A DNA stretch of 64,000 nucleotides from Chrysoperla carnea. Lineage: Eukaryota; Arthropoda; Insecta; Neuroptera; Chrysopidae. The first letter of the stretch is position 1, and each line of letters begins with the position of its first letter. Where the stretch lies: contig NC_058338.1 of the NCBI RefSeq assembly GCF_905475395.1, positions 13,716,935 through 13,780,934 of the forward strand, written 5' to 3'. A program made the translations under genes and the position numbers. Positions 10,999 through 23,039 of this stretch are shown one piece after another. The notes beneath the pieces are model-generated. The model was not told the DNA's origin. It worked only from the letters and a program-made list of their open reading frames with translations, and ran no database searches.

Positions 10999-11307
10999 AG
11001 CATGTTTGCCTAGTAAATGACGAAAAAATTAGTTTTTTTTCGTTCAAAAACTTCAATTTTTTTTACATTTCTACTAGGAGAACATCAAGGACGGACGGAA
11101 TAAGTAGTACCTGATAGCAAGGTAATTGTTGTCACCTCGTAAGTCAGAAAGTTAGTGGTCTGCACACCCGTGTTTGGTGAGTGTGACCTCTAGTGGGCAG
11201 ACCAATAACTTTCTGCCAAAATAAAATTTTAGACTTTCGGGGTGAAAACACTTACTCACCTTTCTAATTATCAGGAACTACTAATTCCCATTTATGTTCT
11301 CCTAGTA
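10999..11307. repeat. Foldback unit and inverted-repeat pair of the same terminus family
   Basis: An 87-bp foldback unit lies at about 10999-11085 (ATGTTTGCCTAGTAAATG ... CATTTCTACTAGGAGAACAT). Its right end pairs with 11294-11307 (ATGTTCTCCTAGTA), giving a 14-bp perfect inverted repeat that extends imperfectly outward to about 35 bp. The enclosed 11085-11294 also contains an inverted pair, AGAAAGTTAGTGGTCTGC against GGCAGACCAATAACTTTCT. Confidence 0.65.
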
Positions 11308-11689
11308 CAAATGTTGAAAAAATTGAAAATTTTTTCGAAATTATATTATTTTTTGAATATAAAATTAAACTGACCAATTATTTATATTAGCTGACCAATT
11401 ATCAGCGAATGCTGCCCGATCGCGCATAGGTGGAGTTTTTTCAATCTATAATAAAAAATTTTCTGATGCTGACCAATTAATGAGACCAACTGACCTTTTA
11501 TGACCAATTTCTGACCTTTCAGATGGTATAATTGGTCAATCGAAATTCCGCACATGAGGTGCTAAGATCGCGGAGCTTTTTGCTTGCTTTTTTTGTAACT
11601 TCTAAAAATTTATTCTTGTTAAATGAAATTTTATAAGATTTTGTAATAGGAGAATATGTTATTTCACAAAAAAAAAAAAAAAAAAACAA

Positions 11690-12250
11690 TTTTGTTAACC
11701 CCACCTTCCTACTTATGTCATAAATCACTCTTCTGCCAGGGGGTGGGAATTAAAATAACATAAAATATGCCTCTTTATCATAACAATTATCTAAAAAAAA
11801 TGGCATTATCTCGGCATAATAACTTAAAAAATCTTATTCGAGACATTGATAGATACGAACCGGGGTACTCACTAACCAAAGGCGACTGAGCTAGAAACTA
11901 CTCCACCTTTAACATATTATTTTAGTCAATATTTGAATATAAATACCTTTTACACTCACCTTTATTTAATAAACCTGTTTTCTTAAATTTAGCATTTATT
12001 TTTAAACTTACCTATAAATGAATAATGGTAATAATATTTTATTAAAAATGTATGTTCTGTTTAATATTCCTGAAATCGATGTAAAGGATAAAGGTAGGTG
12101 TAATTTTGAATAATAATAATTAAACCAGAAAAATTGATAAAAACGATATTTTATTATATATATTTGTACTACATATTTCAACTAAAATAACTATGAATGA
12201 ATAATGGTTATTTTATACAGTATAAAATCATTTTTCGGGATAAAAAAAAA
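11690..12250. repeat. Composite module remnants: hairpin, minus-strand tRNA-like block, AT repeat
   Basis: At 11696-11752 the CCCCACC...AGGGGGTGGG hairpin recurs. At 11835-11975, on the minus strand, there is a B-box-like CGGTTCGTATC, an A-box-like block and TAAATAAAG|GTGAGTG, the same order as the plus-strand modules but inverted. At 12050-12240 the TTCTGTTTAATATTCCTGAAA block seen at about 8203-8400 recurs. Confidence 0.55.
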
Positions 12251-12699
12251 GAGAACAGAAAGAGGAAGTAAGCATGAAATGTAATCCATGAACTCTAGAC
12301 TACCTGGTAAGTAATATGTTCATGTACTTTTTTAAGTCCTGTTCAATAAATTAAATACAAAATTAATAATAATTTGACTCAATACAAATCTACATTTATT
12401 GACGGGGCGATGCTACTTCAACCATTTTAAGGAATACAAAGTAAACTTTAATAATATAAACATTAAACTTTTTTATAATTAATTAATTAAATAAATAATA
12501 AACTCTACAACTGTCAGTTTGACTAATTGATATACTAGTAATAAGACAAATATTGAAACAGTTTTACTGACATTAGATGATAAAATATTTATTTCAAAAG
12601 AAAGATAGAAAAATCAATTTGATAATTTGTAGCAAGGAAAACATCAAAAAATAAAGTATAAATGTTAAAAATCATTTCAGTCAATTTAAATGATTACAA

Positions 12700-12915
12700 A
12701 AACAAAATAACATCTATGTGCCATCTATGAAAAACCTGTTGAACTGACATTATTTTTACGGTAGTACCATCTATGGTAAACATAATAGTAATTTAAACTA
12801 ACAGTAATTTCGATGGTGATGCCATCTATGATAAACCTGCTGAACTAACTATTAATTTCGATGGTAATGCCATCTATGGTAAACAGGATGAACTAACAGT
12901 AATTTCATAGATGTC
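12700..12915 (+). repeat. Short tandem repeat, about 46-55-bp units built on CCATCTATG
   Basis: Four CCATCTATG units start at 12721, 12767, 12822 and 12870. Most units also carry TAAACCTG-like and GAACTAACAGTAATTTC-like words. No reading frame is conserved. Confidence 0.7.
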
Positions 12916-12919
12916 CCAA

Positions 12920-15900
12920 TGTTTTATTTTGGCAATAAATTACACACCTAAGTTAATTTATAACATTATTCAATTGATTTCTAAAATAAAAATACTTGCT
13001 GAAAGCAGTATGAGCAGTACTTACTAGTTTATCACCACGTCAACTCGTAGATTAATCAAACGTGCCGAAAATAAACTTTCTAATGTATATTTTTGCACTT
13101 ACGTAAATTTCAATGCCTTTGTACTTACCATGATCTTAATTATTACCTCAGTACTAATTTATTATGTAGTCATGACTCGTCTCAAGACTGTCTTCATCAA
13201 GTAGATTTTTTTTGCCAATTATTACCAATGAAACCTTCAATGTTAAAAATAACAATCATTATTGAATTATGTAACCTGTGTTTTTCTTAAATTTGCTAAT
13301 TATTTCCATCTCGATAGTTTCTTTGAAGCGAAGCAATGTCACAAGAACTTAAGAAAATACATGCACTTAGTTTTTCTCGTTAGTATTTTCGATCACAATA
13401 CACTTTTTCTCAGCTTACATTGACCAAATTCCAAGAATATTCATAGCATCCATACTCAAATCGATTGGCCAAATAATTATCCAGATTGTTATAAAACCTC
13501 GACGAAATATTACTATCCTATTTGTGAAATACATGAATGTTTAAAATGCGTGCAGAGTTCGCCTTCCCCTGCCGTAAATAATTAGAAAACGAATGCCGAC
13601 TAACGTTAAATAAAAGAAAATTTATTTTCGAAAATATCAGCTTCATTGGCTGTAGCTTGAGTAATTCTTTCACAAGTGAATCGTTGGCTTCACTTCAATT
13701 GGATTTTAAATATTTCTGGTCTATTCGCACGAGTTTCACATGACAAAAGTTATCATGAGGTTAAATATTTAATTATGGCAAAACTGAGTACACAAGATAT
13801 CAAAAATATCGTAGTTTTATATTTCGATGGTATAATGAAATTAATTTCAGTATCCTCCGATTTTCGTGTTTATCTTCCGACTTCCAGGAACTTTGAGATG
13901 GCAACCCTAAAAATAGTCATCTTATTTGAACGAAGATTACTACGCAAACTGATTTTTAGATCCGATTAATTAGTATATTTGTAATATTTACATAATTTCA
14001 TATGAAATGTTCAACTAATTAATTCTTTTAAAATTTTTATTCCAATGTGTAACGATTAAATAGTAATAATAATTAATAATAATAATAATATATCCATTAA
14101 TTAATAATGATCTTAAAATTAAAATTAAAACTTTTTAACAAATCAAAAACAAATTTTTATCATTTTTATTATAATGGAATGTACAAATAATTTTTCATAA
14201 CTGAATTTTGCTGTTCCCTGACAATACACAAGAAGTAACTACTTTTTATTATGTTTTTGTATTTGCGCTCCATTAGCCCACACAATCAAACCTTATCAAA
14301 AATTGTACAACATTCTTGTGATTATACCGTCCATATGAAGTTTGAAAGAATGGGTTAAAGGTTTTTTTGTTTGTTTAAATTTACATTCCCTTTATAGAAA
14401 AATTAACCTTTTCTATAATTTGCGACCTTTAAATTTTTCACTAAATGATATAGAACACTATAATTTCTTTTTACTTTAATAATCTAGGCTGAAATTCGGA
14501 AAGATTACAATGATCATATTCGATGTTAAAAAAATTTTCGAGGTATAACACATATATGTACATTTTAACATATATCTTGGACTAATATATTTCAGTCATT
14601 TATAGCCTCCACCATACAAATCCATATTCCAAAAAAACATGGTCATTCAAGGCCGTTTCCCAAACGATAGTATATACACCTTGGGAATACGCAAAAAGGT
14701 TTAATTCTAATTGTTTAGTTATTCCTAATTATTTGTCTAAAGTGCGATATGCCCGTGTATTATCTCTAGGCCCTCTAAAAGGGTTACATCGAGTGTAAAT
14801 TAACATGTGGAAAAAATTTAAGGGCCAACAAGGGTTAATTCAATCAAAATCCTTGAAACCTTGCAATTTCAATGGGTTCAACTGGTGAGCCATGGAACCG
14901 AGAAAATCAAAGAAATTTAACGAGTGTCAAGTTATACCTACGCTATTTTTTATACCGAACGAATCCATTCTTACGATAGGTTTTTCAAAAATGTGTACTC
15001 GAAAATATTTTCTACTTCTCCGTTAACGAAATATCAGAAAATATTTCATTATATTATATCACTTCCTAAATTTCCTCCACAATCTTTAAATCACACCCTC
15101 TGTATACTACTTACAACGCTACATAAAAATTTTAAATAAATGGCTACAAACGATTGAAATATTCGCAAGTATATAACGTTTTTTTTCTTTTTTTTACACA
15201 CTTTGCAACCAATCCGAATAAAAGCTAAAAAAGCTACCAGCTGCTATTTATTATGTAACATATATTTTATTATCTAATTTACACCAAACCATTAAATTTT
15301 ACATACAATGTTTTGTTGCCTTTTTTTATTTACAACAGTGACTTTAAATTATTTTAAATTTTTCATGAGTGATGAGACCTTAACACGACGAGACGGCGGT
15401 TAAATATTTTTAAAACTAAAATATACACAAAATTGAATTATTTCGTCTGCTGTTTAATTTCAATACTTTTAAAATCCAATTAACTTCGTCTCTAAAAATG
15501 CATTTGATTTTGGCAGTTTTTTTTTTTTTTGAAAACCAATTAATGCAGGAACTATTTTAGAACTTCAAAGACAATCATGAAATTATACAACAGTCGAAAA
15601 AAATTGTTTCGTCTACAGAAAAAAATTTATCGTTACAACCCAAATTAAAAACAAGAAAAATAAATACTTATTGATATGTTAAAAAATGTTTTAAAAATGA
15701 AATGAATTTCTGATAACAAAAATGATTCATAAAATTTCGTTCCCTCGCGTCGTAATCGTAACTATTCAGTGAATTCACATCATTATATTTGATTGCCTTG
15801 GTGGTTTTTAGGTTGATTATAACACGCGAGGGGTGGGGGAATCGGGATATAGTGGTTTTTTTTCTTCATCACATCTAAAGTTTTCGGTTTTCTTTGTTTA

Positions 15901-17149
15901 TAATAGAAAGTTTTAATAAAAAATAAAACTCGCGATTTTAAAAATATTATTGTGCTACTTTGTAATTTTTATTTAAATACTTTTTTAAATATTTTTTCAC
16001 TCAATAGAGTGAAAAACAATTTTAAAAAAAGAATAAAGAAAGAAAATTTTTTATTTTTTTATATTCCTTGTAAATAAACTATTTTTTTTAATAACAACCT
16101 ACGTAATTAAAATAATAAACTATACATAATTAAGATACAGCACTTTCGATTAAATTCTACAGTCAATTGATGATTTATTCGATTCCGTAGATTTTCAGTA
16201 GGAATTTGTGACCAAATGTTTTTTGATTTCTCATTTGACTGTAAATTTGATCGAACACACAAGTTTTTTCTTTACATATACAGATGAAATTTTGTTTATA
16301 CTTTACAATGAGATAGTCTGGTTTTTTTTCATTTTATATACTTGTATGAAAAACAGGAAGGGGTTAGAGTGGGGATGAAGGTTTGTTTTTTATTAAGGAA
16401 AGACGTCGTAGTATAGCATTATATACAAATAAATAAGGAGTGAGCGTGCGGAGATTAATTTTATGACTCAGCGCAATTTTATTATTTACAAAATTAATTG
16501 AAAATGCCCTTCTGGAAGAGTTTTAGTTCTTAATAATTCTTAGTTTTTGAGCCACTGTAAATAAAATACATTAAAACAACCTTTGAAATTTTTAATAAAA
16601 TTAGCAAGTGTATAGTGTTAGTACCTAATATATTTAAAACAAAAAAATACAAAATAAATTCGAGAAACGTTTAGGATTTTTTTTAAATCGCACAACATTT
16701 CATTCACAACAATAGTTTAAAATTTGGGGTGGATTCAAATTAAAATTTGTACACAGACTACGATACTATCTTTCTTGGATACAACGCTATACACACATCG
16801 CAACATGTATCTCATGACACAAAGGGAAAAAAGAACATTGTTATGTGTGTGTTTCATTCACATTGTATCATAAGATCTTTGGCTTGGCGTGGAAGGGTAA
16901 CAGCCGCCATTGATACAGACAAATACAAAAAAGAATTAAACTTAATTAAAGAGATGGGGCAAAATAGACATGGACAGGTTTTACAAGCATATGAGATGAT
17001 CATATATTTATGAGATTGATGATGCTGTGAAAGGAAACGAGAGAAACTTTTTGGTGGGATGGATTTGGAACAGATCGATTAAACCACCCCCCAAATACAA
17101 TGATAGACGAACATATTGTACGTCTCAATAAATGACAACCTACAAATAT
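12920..17149. other. Intergenic / probable 3' UTR territory downstream of Vha16
   Basis: No coding exon is recognised. The part next to the Vha16 stop (roughly 15-17.1 kb) probably includes its 3' UTR, but several AATAAA words on the minus strand make the end uncertain. Open frames at 13676-13969 and 16747-17013 show no domain, no biased composition and no splice partners. Confidence 0.4.
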
Positions 17150-20100
17150 TTATTTTGTATACAAATAAATTGCAACAATTAGTCCATAAAGACCTAATAC
17201 TTCAGCGAAAATAAGGATAAGAATCATTCCTACGAATAGACGTGGCTGTTGAGCGGTACCACGTACACCGGCATCACCCACAATACCAATTGCAAAGCCG
17301 GCCGCTAAACCAGAGAATCCTACTGCCAAACCAGCTCCCAAATGAATAAAACCTCTGTGGGAATTAACAAAAACATATAATTATTATTTTTCTTATCAGT
17401 AATCAGTTCTGACCGGATAATATTATTTCCGTAACTGTCATGTTTAATGTCATTTGTCAAACTAGCAAAGGTCAAAATGACGTAAAGTAAAAACAGACAG
17501 TTAAGAAAAATACACTTTTGAGCAAAAAAAAATCGACTAAGACTTTAAAATAATAAGAATAAAAGATTTTTTTCTACTCCATATATCAAATGGTGTAATA
17601 TGCAAGGAGTCACTTACTCTTCCAAAATTAATACAGAAAATGAATTTGTTTTTGTTTCACAAATAATCATTGACTAACAAAATTTCGATAAAATTATAAA
17701 TTTAATTAAAATTCGAGTCGATTTTATTAGCCCCCAGTGTTATATTATATAATCCAATCAAAGGGCATCTGTTGCATTTGACAGACTCACCTGTACAAGC
17801 TATATTTTGATGGTTCTTCTAATGTACCACAGATAAGTACAGCTATTACAAGACCATAAATGGCAATAATACCCGCCATGACAACTGGAATGATGGATTT
17901 CATGATTAACTCAGGTCGCATTACTGACATGGCAGCAATACCAGTGCCTGATTTGGCGGTACCATAAGCGGCACCCAGCGCTGTAATAAAAAAAATTCAA
18001 AATTATAGACATATATTTATCTAGTAATTAACAAGATTTACAATAATTTTTCAGTAATTTAAAAAAAAAATGCTTGTTTTATTATTTGTTATAAACATAA
18101 AAATAATTTTAGCGGAATGCGATTAATGGTCTCTTATCAGTAAAAGAGTTACAAATATACATAGGGTTCCGTATAAAAAAAAAAACTATTTTTGCAGATT
18201 CATTAAGAATTTTCCCAAAAAAGCACGTTTACTTAGGATCATCTTTAAATCGTGTATATGCATTCTCATTAATGCCATTTATAAGCAAGTAAATTGTTGT
18301 CAAGGGCAATAGAGAGGACATTCGCCTGTGCCCATGACTTTGACCTACAATTATCGATAAGCTTTAAGCGTATTTTCCTTTGATTAAATGAAATGGCATT
18401 TTTAAGTCGTGTTTTTAACTTTTAAATTATCATATTTTTTAAATTATGAAAGTAAAAGGTTGTTTGAAAAAAATTGTCGCATGACACATAATCCGCCTCC
18501 CAATCTCTTTCAGCACAATATTTTGCATTCGGGTTATAAAATAAATTATCGATTATTGAAATTTTGAAAGTTAAATTTACTAGATTGTTTCCGAAAATTG
18601 AGTACTGAACCGTTTGTGTGAGGTATTAGTATTACTACAACAGTTGACATTTACAATAATTTATCAAAAATAATTTATTGACTTTAAACATTAATCAGTC
18701 TTTTTTTATAATTATTGTAATTTTAGTATAAAAAAAAACCAATTATTTAATAATTAGTTTATTTTTATCTAAAACAAACCACTCCAATAAATCTGTTCAA
18801 ATATACAATACTATTGAACTACTGAGTATTGTAATTTTCAAGTATTAATTTCAATACGATTTAGATTACATTTTTATCGATCGATTGCTACTTGTAAAAA
18901 GTCATGTTTACAATACTATAATCATGAATCATTTTTAATAGAAGTGTGACTAAATATAATTATCGATTTTATGTGTTGGGGGGATTCGAGCATGGTTCCC
19001 CTATAATTTAATTATTATTTATTGAATATAATTATAATAAATCGAAAACGTCAGCTAATTTATTATTATTTTCGAAAATATAACAAATATCAACGTTTTA
19101 CAAAATAACAATTGGCAATATTAGTATCTATTGATTTTTTTTTTTTGCTAATTTTGTAGTAATATAATTTTTTTTAATTGCAATAAAAATCCTTGATCTT
19201 CTTAGATTTTCCGTGGTTACGAAAGTGAATTGTAGGTGAATTTTGGATATTTGTTTTAATTAACTAACATTAACATTAGTAAAGCAACTAAATTTTTGTC
19301 TGACAGATTAAAATTACATTATTTGATTATAAAACTAAATCCTATTAAAATTACAGCCAAACTTGAATGATTTGAAGAAAAAAAATTACTATTTAATTAT
19401 TACATATTCCAATGGCCAGAGCAAAAAAGTAGATTAGTAAAGCAATTTTCTACTGAAGGTATTTTCTTATTGGAATATGTTCAAGATATCACCTGAATAT
19501 AAACCGAAGTTGGCGAGAGGGGGCGCGAGCTTCAGTCGCCATCTTGGAAAACGCGTTTTGAAAAGTACCTCGTGAACCACGAAAAAAATAGTAGGGACCA
19601 TTTTCCGGTTATTGGCCTATCTGAACCAGAGATAGAAACGACAAAACATAAAAGGACTTGCATACTTAATCTACATAATTTCTTAAAGAAGAACTTGAAA
19701 TCAAATTTTTCGTGACGTTGCCAGTTCTTATACTATGATATTGTACATGATTAAATGTATAAAAAATAATGATCAAATGTATTCTCTATGCTCTATGTAT
19801 CAAAAGCTTAACTTCAAACTTACAAAAATTTATCAGAGCCTCAGATTTTACATAAAAGCTGACAAATAGGTACATAAAATCTGACAAAGTATCATCAGCT
19901 GGTGGAGATCAACCTATATTAATCAACAAGTGTGTGCCTTATTGAAAGACAAACATAACAATCAAATATGTTATCAAAAAAGTAATTTCTTTCCTTTTCT
20001 TGGACATCATTTCCTTCTATAAAAACAAATTAATTTTAACCTTTGCATTATCGACAGTGAATGTATAGCTCATTCATATATTTTCTGACATTGGATGAGA

Positions 20101-22736
20101 TTCAACGATAGTATAATAGTATCAATCTCAAGGTCAATTATTTTTATTGTGTAATTATCGTATCGCAAAACAGATTAGGCGAAATAGAAATTTCTGAGAT
20201 TGGCTAGAATGTTAAATATGTATATTGAAATCGAATTTTTCGATTTTTCGTTCCTCCATTTTGATAGTAAAATTTCCAGCTTTTCTGTTAACTAAAATTT
20301 CTGCTTTATTCGTATTGAGATGTCAATGATTGTTTGTTTTAAACTTACCTTTACCTATCTTGCGAGATTTTTTACCTTAAAAATTCGGCAATTTTATGTT
20401 CAACACAAGTTTTTAAGTTTGTTTCAGCTTTGTGATTTTTTATTGGAAATAATATGATTTTTTGTTTGTAAGGGATAAACTCAAAAACTACTGGACCGAT
20501 TTTAAAAATTATTTTACCTATAGAAAACTCAAAAACTATCAAAAATCGAAAAATATTCAGTTAACATTACTGCTTAAAGGATTTCAGTGGTTTTCTACCG
20601 CCTGTTTAAGGGGCTCGAGGATTGAAAGTTGGCAACACTGTCTAAGCGTCTCATACCCAGGTCTAAGTCCTAGATATAAAATATTCAAGTTTTTAAGTTA
20701 CTGGCCACTCTGAATCTTGAGTTTTTTTGAAGTATACAGTTTTCCAAGTGTACAAACAACTCGAATACGGATTCAAAACTTCATTTGTGAAGTAAAAATA
20801 ATATTTATGACTAAACTGAGTATTTTATCTAGTCTATTACAACAAAGTCCGTGGCAGTGATAATGACAAATATAATTAATAGGCCAGGCGCTGGATGGAG
20901 TTGAAAGTGCAAAAAATGAGGACCTCATTTTATCAATTGATTTTTGTTCAACGTTGAAAATTACCTTTTTGAAGTTTTCCAAACGTTAAACTGTCAAGAA
21001 CTTGAAAACAGCGAACTTTACGAAAAAATTAAAAGGAGTCTTTTTACGTGAAATGCCTCAAAAAAATTTAAGATAGCTTCCCCTGGTTTAAAAAATTGAC
21101 ATTTTACTGTTTCTGTGAAGGACAGGGGCTACTGAAAAATTGGACCAATAGGATTTCGGGCAACACCCGAAATATTAATCTACAAGCTTTTCTGAACAAG
21201 AATCAATCGACAAAATGCGGTCCTCATATTTTGCACACCCAATTGCATCCAGCGTCTGTACTAAAATCACTTTATATTATCGCGCCTTAGAATGAACACT
21301 CTGTATACAAGTCTTGGTACGCATGTTCTAAGAAACAAGTTTGGTGATAGTCGATAAACTGTATTATCATTTATTAATGTACCAAGCCAATGTGCTTTTT
21401 TGTGAAGCTGTAACTTTATTAATATAATTCCCTGGCACTAATTGTTAGGAATTTAAATTTAAAATAAACTTTTATTTAAGGTAAATAAAACATTAGGGAC
21501 ATTAATAAGGTAAATTATTGTTTCAAATAGTAAGGAGAAAAGTTTCATTCAATCTTTATTAGCATTGTTTACCTTGGAAAATTTTTAGCTTGATAAATCA
21601 TAAAAATTTATAAGCACGTCAAAATGATACTGAAAACTACAAGGTAATATCATTTTTCAATTTGAAAATTAATATTGTTTTAAAACTTTCATCAAATTGC
21701 AACAATTTATAGTAAAAAACCGGTCATGTATGCAAAAACAAGTTACGCCCCAAAATGAATTTTGTAACAAAATAATTTACAAATTAACCCGCTAAAATAT
21801 TAGGAAAAATTAAAAACAAATGACCATATGGTTTCCAAAAAAAATCTGTTTTAAGATGGCCCTAATTTTCCATAAATATCAAAAAAAATTTAAGGTAAAC
21901 ATAGCGAAGGTTATGCAAGAGTTAAAAAGCATGTGATTTAAACACAGTAAGCAACCTATTAGGTCAAATGGCCTTCAATTGGAATCACATGCTCTAGTGT
22001 TCCAGCGATGATTATTAACCAACACCCAAAATGAAAAATTAACACTTAAAAGGCCGCAATTTTTCAATTATTAAATTTTCATATTTTATTTCTTTCAATA
22101 ATCATAAAAAGGGCCCCTTCAAGATGACCAAACAATTTTAGATTAAGAATGGTAGCTGGAAAAACCCATGAAAAATTATAATTTCACCTACATTCAAGTA
22201 TATTCGTGCCAATAAGTTATAATTTTCAGTTTAAACTAGATTTTTGGTGTAAATATTTTAAGAGGGTAATTAAAAAACATCAATTTCTCTTAATGACCTA
22301 AATTGATTTATAACATTTCATGTAGGCAACATTAATAAATTTTTTTTTCGCCAAAACAGTGCTAAAAATAAAACTATGCAAAACGAATACTACAAGGCAC
22401 CCATCATTTCAAGAATTTTCATAATAAAACTTCAAGACAAGATTTTATAATGACAAAAACATCATTTACACGCCCAAAATAATCATAAAAATGAAATTAA
22501 TTAAAATGATACATTAATAATTATAGTTCCAATTAAATGAGAATAAGATGGACTAAATTGACTTGAATCCATATCTATAAGCTCATGAAATTTATATAAA
22601 TCGATATATGTTGAATTTACTAACCGCTGTTAGAGTAAAAAATCTAACAAAACTTACCACTAAATATAATTGCAGACGCTGCACCCATAACGCCAAAGAA
22701 TGGTCCATAAATTGGATTTTCCCCTGAATCCGCCAT
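17150..22736 (-). CDS. Vha16: V-type proton ATPase 16-kDa proteolipid subunit c
   Basis: Forms the rotating c ring in the membrane (V0) sector of the V-ATPase, which moves protons into endosomes, lysosomes and other acidic compartments. Three coding exons: 22658-22736, 17791-17980 and 17150-17354, with phases 1 and 2 and donors GTAAG and GTGAG. The 157-residue product (family about 155-160) opens [20 protein letters not shown]. It has four hydrophobic helices and two c-type halves, each with glycine-rich packing (for example [18 protein letters not shown]). The proton-carrying glutamate is E141, in [13 protein letters not shown]. The C-terminus IYLYTK is insect-like. Intron 1 is 4.7 kb and rich in inverted repeats; intron 2 is 436 bp. 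A non-coding 5' exon may exist further upstream. Everything expected is present and intact. Confidence 0.97.
17981..22657 (-). other. Vha16 intron 1: inverted repeats and a small GC-rich patch
   Basis: The intron contains a roughly 95-bp inverted repeat (about 20870-20965 against 21195-21290, sharing ATCAATTGATAAAATG-like and CATCCAGCGCCTG-like words). Another repeat at 21960-21996 (AATGGCCTTCAATTGG, ATCACATGCTCT) recurs at 24540-24600. A GC-rich patch lies at about 19505-19560. No extra coding exon is seen. Confidence 0.55.
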
Positions 22737-22903
22737 TTGAATGAATATAAATTAGAGTATTATACAGGCTCTAAAACAACTGAATGAAACTTAGCACACA
22801 CACAATACTACAATGTCGTACGAACTCGCTGTCAAATATGGCCTATCTATCCTATTCAATAATCACTAGGCTGTGTAGATTTGTAGAACGAACCGAATGA
22901 TGG

Positions 22904-22913
22904 GTCATATGAC
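22904..22913. promoter_or_regulatory. Palindromic E-box-like GTCATATGAC upstream of Vha16
   Basis: This perfect 10-bp palindrome lies 168 bp upstream of the Vha16 ATG. It has the flanks of the CLEAR element (GTCACGTGAC), which MITF/TFEB factors use on V-ATPase genes, but with a CATATG core. Function is inference. Confidence 0.3.
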
Positions 22914-23027
22914 GAAGAAACAATTTTCAGGTGAAGATATATATGTAACACGATACACGATTGGTGCTCTACAATTATAAGGACAGACATTCACCAATCC
23001 AGTAGCAGTTTTCTTACATATTATATT

Positions 23028-23035
23028 TGACGTCA
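23028..23035. promoter_or_regulatory. CRE-like TGACGTCA upstream of Vha16
   Basis: A full palindromic cAMP-response-element core lies about 290 bp upstream of the Vha16 start codon. It is seen directly; its use is not shown. Confidence 0.3.
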
Positions 23036-23039
23036 CTCA

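Larger units (their letters stand above)
9136..11658. mobile_element. 2.5-kb foldback element with inverted arms of about 300 bp
   Basis: Left arm is about 9136-9450 and right arm about 11360-11658. The ends match (CATATTCGCCTATTACAAA against its complement at 11658). The arms share AGCTCCGCGATCTTAGCACC, a segment with GCGGAATTTCGATTGACC, several ATTGGTCAG words and CCACCTATGCGCGATCGG, all inverted. No transposase is seen in the roughly 1.9-kb interior, which holds other repeats: a family A copy (9641-10166), a pseudo-exon block (10340-10395), a tRNA-like stretch (about 10845-10915) and further foldback units. The termini equal those of the 86-90-bp tandem units immediately to the left. Confidence 0.75.

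Noticed and set aside
13676-13969. 97-codon plus-strand open frame downstream of Vha16
   Set aside because: No recognisable domain, no splice partners, and it overlaps ordinary intergenic sequence. It is probably chance.
16747-17013. 88-codon plus-strand open frame close to the Vha16 stop
   Set aside because: It starts with a non-ATG codon, lies in the presumed 3' UTR of Vha16 on the other strand, and shows no family features.
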